Source: Rhyacichthys aspro
Lineage: Eukaryota; Chordata; Actinopteri; Gobiiformes; Rhyacichthyidae
Reading direction: 5' to 3'
Assembly (NCBI GenBank): GCA_036850595.1
Contig: CM072158.1
Location: forward strand, 7,269,422 to 7,333,421
Length of the DNA: 64,000 nucleotides
The notes beneath the pieces are model-generated. The model searched no databases, had not been told where the DNA came from, and saw only the letters and a list, made by a program, of their open reading frames with translations. The translations under genes were made by a program, and so were the position numbers. Positions 29,901-39,700 of the stretch are shown in pieces. The first letter of the stretch is position 1. Every line of letters starts with the position of its first letter.

Positions 29901-30346
29901 TAAATACGAGAAGTGAGGAAGAAATCCACCACAACGTGGAACTTGGAAAAGCAGGCGGAGTTTGTGTTTGAACACAAAGCTATCCTTAATGTTCAAACTG
30001 AGCCCCAAGGCGAGTGAAAGCTCAGCCAGTGTTTTCTATCTCCTCCGCCGCCTGTAGTTAACCTGGGAATGAACCTGACACGGTTAGAGCTCGCTTACCA
30101 TGGATCAAACTCGTGGATGATGCTCTCGAACCGGATCACCGCGAAAAGTCTGGAGCTGAAGCCCGCCAGGCAGGCCAGAAACAGAATACTAAAGGAGAGT
30201 AAAGACTGCCACCCCGCCGGCTGTGTCAGTCCCCCGGACAGGCCTCCTTTGCCCCCTCCTCCACTCGCAGCGCCGGCTCGGCTATTCCCGTGTACCGAGG
30301 CGTTTGCTTTGTGCTTGCCGTCGCCTGCTGCGTGGTGCTCCGCCAT
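5799..30346 (-). CDS. stt3b: STT3B, oligosaccharyltransferase catalytic subunit (5' part, two exons, gene continues past left edge)
   Basis: Genomic span of the visible coding part: exon 1 (30099-30346) joined to exon 2 (5799-5907). STT3B is the catalytic, multi-pass subunit of an endoplasmic-reticulum oligosaccharyltransferase complex. It transfers the dolichol-linked glycan to Asn-X-Ser/Thr, largely on sites missed by the co-translational STT3A complex. The joined 119 residues read through a codon split by the intron (TG/G, Trp83). They contain a low-complexity Gly/Ala-rich N-terminus (about 1-40), the block LSGGLTQPAGWQSLLSF, a first membrane segment (about 46-66), then FDPWFNYRSTHH and DERAWYPLGRIVGGT, which are family hallmarks. 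The long Gly/Ala-rich leader and LSGGL-QPAGWQSLLSF point to STT3B rather than STT3A. About 85% of the protein should lie to the left of this window. Identification is by recalled family sequence, not by a search. Confidence 0.95.
10093..10107. repeat. Short TA dinucleotide tract
   Basis: A (TA)n run of about 12 bases after a T tract, within STT3B intron 1. Simple sequence with no function implied. Confidence 0.6.
14620..14850. other. GC-rich island in STT3B intron 1 (candidate conserved non-coding element)
   Basis: GC content rises clearly here: 37 of 60 bases in 14701-14760, against visibly AT-rich flanks. The island is followed by the homeodomain-like motifs AGTAATTACT and GGCTAATCAATTGG. 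It contains no splice-bounded exon that I recognise; the open frames on the two strands (60 and 68 codons) oppose each other and look like by-products of composition. Conservation cannot be tested from one sequence. Confidence 0.3.
20137..20300 (+). repeat. tRNA-like SINE or related dispersed teleost repeat
   Basis: Starts with CAACACGGTGGCAAAGTGCA, contains a tRNA B-box-like GGTTCGACTCC at 20190-20200, and continues with GTTTGCATGTTCTCCCAGTG and GGTTTCCTTAGTGTGCTCC. I recall this order (a 'gcacggtggcgcagtgg' start, a GGTTCGA box, then 'catgttctccc' and 'gggtttcctcc' blocks) as an abundant dispersed repeat of fish genomes. The copy has many substitutions, so it is old. Ends are approximate. 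Confidence 0.65.
29041..29150 (+). repeat. Degenerate tandem repeat of about 20-21 bp
   Basis: Repeated T-rich units resembling TTTAGTCCTGGTTTGGTC run through this stretch (for example 29080-29100, 29100-29120 and 29120-29140), each diverged from the next. It lies in STT3B intron 1, about 1 kb downstream of exon 1. No coding content is visible. Confidence 0.45.
30099..30346 (-). CDS. stt3b: STT3B coding exon 1
   Basis: 248 nt: 82 codons plus two bases of Trp83. The start chosen is the ATG at 30346-30344, because the protein then begins MAEHHAAGDGKHK, matching the MAE...KH style of vertebrate STT3B. It has G at -3 and G at +4. An in-frame ATG lies 32 codons upstream at 30442 but would add a basic tail unlike the family. 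Residues 46-66 form the first transmembrane helix. The conserved acidic loop EFDPW near the exon end includes Asp81, the first-loop Asp that in bacterial and yeast STT3 helps bind the divalent metal (family knowledge). The donor is gtaagc at 30098-30093, phase 2. The exon is GC-rich (for example 70% over 30241-30300), as expected of a CpG-island first exon. Confidence 0.95.
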
Positions 30347-30597
30347 TTCTGCGAGTGGTGTCGGCTGGTCCCTCCTGCCACGCTCCCGAGTCTCCCTCCG
30401 CACCGTAGTGTCGTAAACTCCTTTAGAAGGCTCCCGTTGCACGCTGTATCCTCTCCTTTCGGTGTGTGGGGTGAATATATGATTGAATACAGTCTCACTC
30501 CTCCGTCAGACCGCGGTTACATCCCCAAACCCGCTCTCATGCGCCACATACAGAGCCGCAATGGTCAATCCGCTTCACGATTGAACGCCGGTGGAAA

Positions 30598-30624
30598 GGG
30601 GCGGGACTTAGACAAGGGGCGGGG
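30598..30624 (+). promoter_or_regulatory. Two GC boxes (Sp1/KLF-type)
   Basis: GGGGCGGG at 30598-30605 and GGGGCGGGG at 30616-30624. Both are in AAGGGGCGGG contexts 18 bases apart, so they look like a small duplication. A related GGGGTGGGGC lies at 30669-30678. They sit about 250-280 bp upstream of the STT3B start codon. Confidence 0.65.
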
Positions 30625-30691
30625 TTTCAACAAGGCTCGGCGGCCTCTTATTCGTCGACAGCTGAAAAGGGGTGGGGCTTGGTGTCTCTTA

Positions 30692-30700
30692 GCCAATCAG
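30692..30700 (+). promoter_or_regulatory. CCAAT box (NF-Y type)
   Basis: GCCAATCAG, a full match to the NF-Y core, about 350 bp upstream of the STT3B start and beside the GC boxes. NF-Y sites work in either orientation. I found no adjacent CCACG that would make it an ER-stress element. Confidence 0.55.
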
Positions 30701-30779
30701 AGAGTTAGACGGGCTAGACTGATAGACCGGTTCACCAATAGTAACATAGTCATTCATCGTTACTACCGATTGAAATAAG

Positions 30780-33700
30780 GATAATCCTCCTGTTTTATAT
30801 AAAATTGAGTCATCCTAGTCCTCTCCACGCTATAAATAAAATCCTCATTACTCGGATTACTTTTGGTTCTCTGCTGATGAATTAGTCATATTTTAAAGAG
30901 AACACTAAACAAAAAGAAAGAAAGTTCAAACTCTGAAAGTAAACTGTTCCTGTTCCAGCTGTAGGCAGGTGTGTGAAGATAAATGTTTTCTGGCAGTGTA
31001 ATATTTCTGTTGCCCTTGGATGTTCTGGACGAGAAGTAGACTGATAATATAGATTGATGTGTCTCGTCATTATTACGTCCCCCAGCAACGACAGGAACAT
31101 GGCATTCATCATTCTCTTAAACTCAGGTGGTACTTTTTGCAACTTCCCCAAAGCGTTTAAAACTTAAGTTGGGATAAAGTCACTTTTTTCTTCAAAATAA
31201 ATCCCAAAGTTTTGATTGATTGTGTAGGCTACATTTGTCTTGTGCTTGCACTGTTGAAGTTTTGAGACATAGTTATTGATTTAAGCTGTGATTTAGTCCC
31301 AACGGCAAAGAACAATACTTTTGTACTGTCTCCCCTTTTAGTGTAGATGAAGCTGAACTGACAGCTACTGTCAACATTTAGACTTTAAATTATTCAATAA
31401 CAAATACATGTGTAAACACCTTTTTTACATTTCAGACTCTATAGAAGTATATTATTGTAATATATAATCATCAAGCTGTTTGTTCTCTCTCTGTAGAAAT
31501 TTGGGGTGTAAATAGTACATTCCCTTGCAGTTAACCAGAGGCATCCTCCAAGACCAGCTGTGATGAATTTACTGATAAATTAAATGATTATCAGTATCAT
31601 TTAGCTTGAGATCATTTATCATCATCTCAGTGGAGTTCACTTTGACACCATTGACCTATGAGCATGAAACAGTTACAACAGCAGCTCTGGTTCATTGTAG
31701 AAACATGTTGCTTACCTCATTAACACTGATCATAGGTAAAAGCTTCTTTATGTAAATCCTTGTTACTTCTATAGCACAGCATCCCTTGGAGAATTGAACA
31801 ACAAAAGGATCCTTTTTCAAAGCAAACTGCAAACCTATCCTCCCTGACCTTGAATACTGTATTCTACTTTCAGTTATTACATTCAATTAATTTATGCATG
31901 CCTTTCAATCCCACCTGCTTTGATACAAATGCTGTAAATGCTTCATGTTGGAAAAACAACATCAGATATGTGATATCTTATGATATTACAAGTTGTTGCT
32001 TTATATTATATCTGGTTTCATAAGTGCACAATTGCTCTCACACAGTTTACAGATAAAGTGTCAAACCTACAGTTAACATTTAAAAAATGTAAATGAAATA
32101 TTCATGTTGGACTGAAGTCTGAGCCGACTTAACTCAGCAGCAGATCAGCCCTTTCTTCCGTCGAGACGCAGAGGAAGATAAGAGTGTAAGATGAGTGCTG
32201 CAGAGATGGCGAGATGGAGGCCAGATAATAAAGGAAGAGTAAAAGGATGATTGTGACAATTGATGGTGGTCCTCACAAAGAGTGATGGGCTATAGAGGAG
32301 GTGTGTTTTGAGTTCATGACAAGAGCGAGGGACAACAGACAGAAACAGATGGAGGCCACAAAATAAAAGTCAATGCCAAACAATGAAAACTACACAAGGA
32401 CAGCCAGGCAACATTTGGGCAGGGACACATGAGGTATCTTTCTCACCAGATGCACAAACTAATCTGGTTCTGTCATTGTCAATGTTTAGAAATCGTGCTT
32501 CGAGACATTTTGGTAAAATATGCACTATTTCAGTTTCTACTTGAGTATGAAATTTTTTTGATCCATGGCTGCTACCTTTATCATAAGGCTAATTATTTGG
32601 AAATACAAATGAAAGAGCTTCATTTTTTCATGTCAGAGAACCATCAAAAAGACTCACAGGTTATTCATTTGAATGAGTTCAAGGCTTGGTATTTCACATA
32701 AAACATAAAACAGCATTTAAATGTATAAAAATACGTCCATCTAATTTTAAAAGGCATGCAAACTTGTATTAATGTATGTATTCTGTATTTCTTCATTCAC
32801 ATGCATACAGATTAGTCTGTGATGTTAAAAGATCCTCATTCATTTGTCAAAGCCCACTTATGCCTCTCTGAAGACCACAATCTTTTCCCTTCTACCTTTA
32901 AAACTCAAAAGATGACCTTTGGGACAAATTATGTGTGGGAAGATTGCTTCATTCGCATCTATTGTCAAAAGGCCAAGACCAGATGAAAGCCGAGCCAAAG
33001 CTTGTTGCCAGGCAGGCCAGGTTTGCCTTCGTCCGTCTCAAGAGGCTGACTTCAATGTGTCTGTTTGCTTTGTCTTTTCTGTTTTCTCTCCCAACACTTG
33101 CAGAATTTATACTTGGCATTCATGGTTGTCTATACTTTGGTATTTTGCCAAAGGCCAGATGTGCAAAAAGTTCTAAAAGTTCTGACAAGAAAGAGTCTTT
33201 GCACCTTTTTCTCCATCATTTATTCAGCTTGAAGCCTTTGTGTTCAGATTCAATCATAACACAACTTTAATGTAACATGGCAGAGATAGATGTGTACCGG
33301 TGCTGCACAAAATTTGTTTTTCGAGTCACCATAATCCATAATCTAACATTAATTTCAGGGTCTTAGATGAATTTGTTGAAAGTCCTCAGTAAATGTGTGG
33401 GCACTGATGAAAGCAAAAGTTGGTACTTTGAAGGCTGTGGTTCTTATGCAGATGGTACGTGATTTACTCAGTGGGAATTAATCTGATGTTGTTATTTGTT
33501 TTAAGAGTAGCCCGCTGCTTGATGGATGACTGGAGAGAAATAAGTCCGATTATGTTCCAAGTATTGATTTGGGTTTGGAGGCTGGTGTGTGACTTAAGCT
33601 CAGTCTTCATCACAGGAAAAAACAAAACATGACTCCGTCTTGTTGGTAACTTGGTCCAACTCTACTACAGCAGCTGTATTACAAATGAACTGATGTTTTT

Positions 33701-36700
33701 TTACCCTTAAAGAGTAAAGACTGTAACCCGTCTCATCAGGCGAGCGAGGAAACACACAATTGATTGCCGATACATCAGGGGGATGACACATATTCACACC
33801 CACACACTCGCCTTAAATTACTGTCTCACCAGCCTCACAAGAACATGATCCAACAAGACAGACAAAGTAAGGATGCCTTCACAAGATGAGGACAACTGCT
33901 CAAGGCCTCGTAGCTCTTTACATACAAACAAATGCCTTATGTATTTGCATGAAGACACTCACCTCATGTCTCTTGAATTGTAAATGATAATATTGACCGT
34001 TGTCTTGTTTATTTGGCACCTGATCCATGAGCCTCCAGGCTTAAGCTCTTTATTTATTCTTCTTTTATAATATTTTCTCTCTTTTAACTTTTTATGATTG
34101 GCTCATTTTGTGCTGATATCCAAAACATTTGAAATTATTTTTGTCAAAGATGATTTTTGCTTTATTTACCACTATATTGGAATAAACAAGGATTTTAAAC
34201 TCTAATTGCACATTTAGCTGTCCTACACATCTTGATGATTTAAAGTAATGTGGTGAGTCTATTGTTCAGACCTAGGATCTGCTCCTGCTGCCCCAGAACA
34301 AACCTGACCTTCACCAGGAGCTGAGGAAGAGGATGTTGGGGGACAACAATAAAACCTTTTGTACTTAAACATGCATTTTTTAAGGAAACTAAAACATTTA
34401 TAAAAATTATTTGAATAAATAAGACCATAAGATGTCTTGAAGGTATATAGGACTTTAACAGAGAAAGTTCAGCGCTGACCTGTGCTGCTCCCATTTGAAT
34501 AAAGAACATCCCCGCTGGCTGTTGGTCGACGTGATAACAGCTTAAACGGTGAAAAAGAAAAACTGAAACAGTGAAAATGGAAACAAAGAGTCACATGTAT
34601 AAACATTAGCAATGCATTCACTGAATGGAGGTACTTGCAGGATCACAGTCTTCTTTCCAGAGCATAAACACACATGATTGCATGTTTTTATTTTTCCAAG
34701 ATAGACAAATGTGTGATGAGAGCTGAGTGTTATTTAAATGTGATTTATATGTGATTATATTCAACTCACACAATCCACTTTGCTTTTGTGAATTAGGCAG
34801 TGGTCTTTGCTGTTGCATCCATCCCTGCTGTGGGATGAATAATGTATATCTTATCATGTTATTGTTGTGAGTCAACAGCTCTACGGGCCAACACAAGCCT
34901 GTGTGTGTGATCTCAGGGATGATTAGCCAGAGCCTGGGGATAGCTGCTGTGCACAGACCAGCACCGCAATCATTATCAGAAATGAGAGCACTTAAAGAAA
35001 ACCATTTAGCATCCCAGTGAGGTGCAACTGTTCTGAAGCATTTATTTACCTGTGGCCATCAGAGAGCCAGACAGCTTCAGGAAGGTCTTCATTAGCACTG
35101 GTTAAAGGTCTGTCTTTATTACACCATTTCCAAAGCACAATGATGTCAGTCTTGATGAAAGATAGCTGTAAATCATGAGTAATGCTGACCTGAGTTAACG
35201 CCTGTGTTGGCGACATGGGGCTGTTCACTTGGTGGACGGGGTTACCTCATCAGTGACAGCCCATTTCACACTGATCACGCCTCATTTCTCCAACAGTCAA
35301 TGGGGCACAGAGATGCAGTTAAATCTCCTTGATGTGAACATTACCAGCCCCAACGGCCCAGACACATTTGGATGATATTGTTGCTGGCACAACAACTTAA
35401 TCTGGACGTTGATGTAGGGTTTACATGCATGGGACCTGCCACAGCTCTCACCTTGTGTGAAAGGACTGTTAATCTTGATAATGCTGTGACTGTGAATGCT
35501 GTTGGACTCCATAATTTAGACATTTATACGCCCCACGCACCTCAGGTTTCTAAAATTGCAGGTTATGATATTAGAGATTTGGGAAAATATAAAAACTAAG
35601 GTGAATAATGTGTGATCCTTAATGCAGAAGATCACAGAACAGTGTGTAAGTTACAATTCTGCAGGATAGTATTACCTTTAAAGCATTCATCTGTCACTTT
35701 TCAGAGCATATAAAATAAAAGCTTCTTCCCTTCTGAGATAGTGAAGAAAATGACAGCCCCAACTTTTTATTTTGATTTGATTACAATAATACTTTCATCT
35801 CCTGCCATCATGCCACCGAATATAAAACTTAATATTTGGTGGAAAAGAATAGTCAATAAAAGCTGCTTGTTGTTGTTGCTCGACATCTAAAAATGAAAAA
35901 TTCATGAACTCACTGTTTTTGATAAAAAGGTCATGGGGCCTGTTTTGTTTTTCCAAATTACAGAATCATAATCAGAGCACAGACAAGAAATTTGACCTGT
36001 GATTGTGGTGGTTATTCAATTAAAATCTAACTCTGAAAAAATCCTTGTGGCAATAATAACTAATAATAAATCATTTTACTGTTGTATTTGTTTGAAATTT
36101 GTATTGCACTGGGTTTGAAGAATAAATTTTAATTAACAAGCACCAGCCTGAAAAGTTTGCTCTTTCTGTGTTTCATTGTTTTGGAGAAATGTGGCACTGA
36201 AGCAACTGGGAGTTTAGGTGATGTCCAGACTTAGAACATATTTTAGGGATTAATTAGTCGTCAAGGACTGTGTGTAGTGTCATTCAATGTAAAGAATGAT
36301 AAAAGCTCACCTGGAAGATGAACACATTTGCTTGCATCACTATTTCAACGTTTTTCTTCAAAGTCAGAAGTTGTAAACAAATCTGGCGCCATGCCTCATC
36401 CTCTCCTTAAATGTGTATGTGGTTTTTTTAAGCATATGAAAAAAAGAACAGTTTCACCTAACAGCATACTGTAAAAAAAGAGAGAGAGAAAAAGGAGACC
36501 TTAAGATGTCATCCAGGCTTTATAATCAAGGATTTTAATGGATGAACATTTTCAGTCCTAAACAGCAGCTTTGGCCAATCATAGCTTCTGGAAAAAGGAG
36601 CACTCTCATTGGTCAACACTTACGTCAATAAGGAAGTAACAGAGAAAGTGTATATACCGTGCTGAATACATCTTTTTAACTGAAACAGTGACAAAAAAGA

Positions 36701-39700
36701 AAAACAGAAACAGAAAAGAGGATAAATATTGGGAATGCATTCATGTAATATTTAACGGATAACTGCCACTTTAAGAGAAAAATCAAATCCAGAATGTCCC
36801 CTTTTAATGTAAACAAAAGCTGTAAATCCTGCAACCTGCACCTTTAAGTTATCAAGTTATCAAAACACATTGGTCTGAATGAGGCACCATTCAAAAAAGA
36901 CAGTTGGGTTTGGTTTATTTTTGTACTAACACATTCAATACCATTTGACATGTACCTTATAACAATATAAATGAATGATTACAACAGGATGCCCTTCAGA
37001 CATTGACAGTTCACCACATTCATCAACACCATCAAAACCTGAACCTGAAAAACCTTTCCGCTTTATCTGCATAATATACACTCAATAAGCAACTCTGGTT
37101 TGGTAAAAAGTAGAAGTTTTGAGGCGACAGTAAAGTCAGGGAGCACTGACTCTTTCACAAACGAACTTTCTCCAGAGTAACACCCGCCCCATCAACATTT
37201 GCTTTGGTGTGATTCTGCAGTGTCTGTCTCCTTGACTGGATTCAAACACGAACCACTGAACTCACTCTGACATTATCCTCATGGGAGAAGAAAGAAAAAA
37301 AAAAAGACTCACGTGTTGAAAATTGAAATACGGCTCCCAATTTCCCCAGCTGCCTGAGCTTGACAAATGACCCCTCCTCCACGTTCCTGAGTGGCCGACG
37401 CTGCGCTGTCTCCATTCAGAAGACAACAGATTTATGTGATATTGCTTCGATGACAGCCCTGGAACTTCTGTATCAAATGACGGCTGCTGAATTTCAAACA
37501 CGAGGAGAGCGCTTGAAAGATGCCGTGCCATTATCCCGCTGTTGTCACACACATGTCATCCTGTACAGGCACAAAGAAAACAAGCCATTTTCCATCTACT
37601 TTCACTTGATCTATAGCTATTTGCTGTAATTCTCCGTCATTGTTCCATGTCTCATTAACCTTGTCTCTTCTGTTTACGCCAGATTGATGTTTTTGAGTTG
37701 AGTTTTTATACATTCAGTGGGAGCTAATGCCAGGATTGTACTTTCTGAGCAAAGAGCGTTCCCTAAAGCCAGTTCAATACAAAGTGGCCCTCTTGGTAAA
37801 GACCAGCCATCTGAGTGTTCAGAGATAGTCCGATCGATGCTGCTCCTGGTCACCCTCGATCGTACAACTGACAGAGCACCATTCTCACTCCCAAATAAAC
37901 TTAACCTTCCCGGCCTCTTCAGTGGAGATGGGATGGGGGGCAGGATGGGGGCAGGAGACAATTGTTTCTGTGCAGCTTCATTTAGCGTGTCTTTAAAAAG
38001 GAGTTTATACATTTTCTTAATGATCATGTACTTTGGCATGTTCTGACCCAAATAAATGATTTTTCTAACACTAACAATATCAGGTAAGGGCATTAACAAA
38101 AGACCATAGAAACCAGCAGAGAAGCTATTGGCTGCAGTGGCTGTTGTTTGGCACAGTTGAACCCCAAGTACACAATTAAGCATCAGTAATAAGCATTAGA
38201 AATATTTTAGCATCTATAAATGTTTGTTCATTAATTGATTGTTAATCACATATTAATGCTCCACTACTAGTTGCACTAATAGTGTGTGGTGTTACCAAGA
38301 ATGAGTGACAGGTTTTGGAAGAGGAATAAAATGACTTACAAACCTTAAATAAAGGAGCTAATCTTCATAATTTGGGTTCCCATGAGCCACCAGGGCCTGG
38401 ACAACACTATGCCTCTGAGGTTGGGCTGTGGGTCTGGTACGAAGATGCAACAGCAGATTCTTTAGGTCCTGGACGTTCAAAGGTGGAGTATTTATTGTTT
38501 AGACTTTTCACCACTTTTAGTTCCTTGCACTTTTGATTCTGACCAACTGTACAATAAAATATTTCTGTATTAGGACTACAGCTTACTGTAATATGTAGAC
38601 ATTTTTACTGCACTACATTTATAAGGAATATTAATGGATTAATGTGGAAAAAATGACCAAAAGCAAGTGAGATTTCACGTTTTTTGCTTTTTTGAAAGAG
38701 GGATAAAATGACCTCCGCTGGCAGTTTAACACAACTAAGTAAGCTATCAATTATGTACGCTGTTAGCTTGCTAAAAATGAATTCAAATCAACTGTGTAAA
38801 TGAAATGAGCCTAATCAAATATGTTTTAGCAGTATTTTTACAGGTTACAGATTGAGTATGAACAATGTTAATCCTGCAGAATTGAAATATTTTACAATAA
38901 CCTGCTGCAGAAAACCAGACACCAGAAAAAGTTACATGTATTGTTTATTTTACATAATAAAATCTGACATTTTTGACTGTGCAGTAGTTTTGGTGATAAT
39001 CTGCCCTTGTGGCCTCTTTCAAAATCACAATCTCTTTTACTATTTTGTTTGCTTTCATGGACGACATATTCACTCGTTCCTATCTTCTCCGACTCCTGAC
39101 AACCTTTACCACTTAATCACTGCTGCTTTCATATCAGTGGTCATAATATTTTGGCAGATTGACCATTTAATTAGGGGCATATATCAGTCTGATAAGTTAC
39201 AAGCCCTACTTCTTTACAGTCTTGTGGTCAGCGCCGTCAGTGAGTTACATCTTCATAATAATTCATTGCCGTTCAGTAAATCAATACCCTATAATCATCT
39301 CATTTAGCTTCCTATGTATAATCCACTTAATGAGGATAGCTTTGTCTATTTTAATGATGACTTGATTACAGAGTGCATATAGGTTGTAATAAAGCTGCAC
39401 ATTATTCTCTGGAACATTAACTGGGGCAATCAGTGAATCATTTCTAAATGGCCAAATGAATGTGCTACCCAGATTAAAGCATATTCTGAGCCAAATTAGT
39501 CCCACATCACCATTACGCCATACATTAAACAACAGAGATTTGTGAAGAGAGTCTGTTGGAATAATCTAATGAGGCCAGATATGAGTAAAGTCTTGATTGA
39601 AATGTATCCTTCTAAGACAAGCAGCCGCAGATCAAACACAGAGTGATTTCTGACACAGAGTTTCATTGAAGCGTGCGAAAATTAAAGTAACGTCGAAACT

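Larger units (their letters stand above)
5908..30098 (-). other. stt3b: STT3B intron 1 (24.2 kb)
   Basis: A very long first intron, bounded by gtaagc on the exon 1 side and tttgcag on the exon 2 side. It is mostly AT-rich, with scattered GC-richer islands (notably about 14640-14830 and 17270-17540) and frequent TAATTA-type motifs. It carries a SINE-like element near 20.14-20.30 kb and a degenerate tandem repeat near 29.04-29.15 kb. No nested protein-coding gene was recognised on either strand: open frames are all under about 130 codons and unlike known families. Long first introns often hold enhancers, but that is only inference here. Confidence 0.85.
30347..30720 (-). promoter_or_regulatory. 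stt3b: STT3B promoter and 5' UTR region (CpG-rich)
   Basis: Sequence directly upstream of the STT3B start codon, with elevated GC and CpG, no obvious TATA box in the minus direction, GC boxes and a CCAAT box. This is typical of a housekeeping promoter. The transcription start is not defined by sequence alone; it probably lies between the start codon and the GC boxes at about 30600. Two upstream ATGs on the minus strand, at 30442 (in frame) and 30498 (out of frame, its frame overlapping the start), would matter if the transcript begins above them. Confidence 0.7.

Noticed and set aside
30290..30778. 162-codon plus-strand frame across the STT3B promoter
   Set aside because: Antisense to STT3B exon 1 and extending through GC boxes. 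CpG-rich DNA has few stops; no family resemblance.
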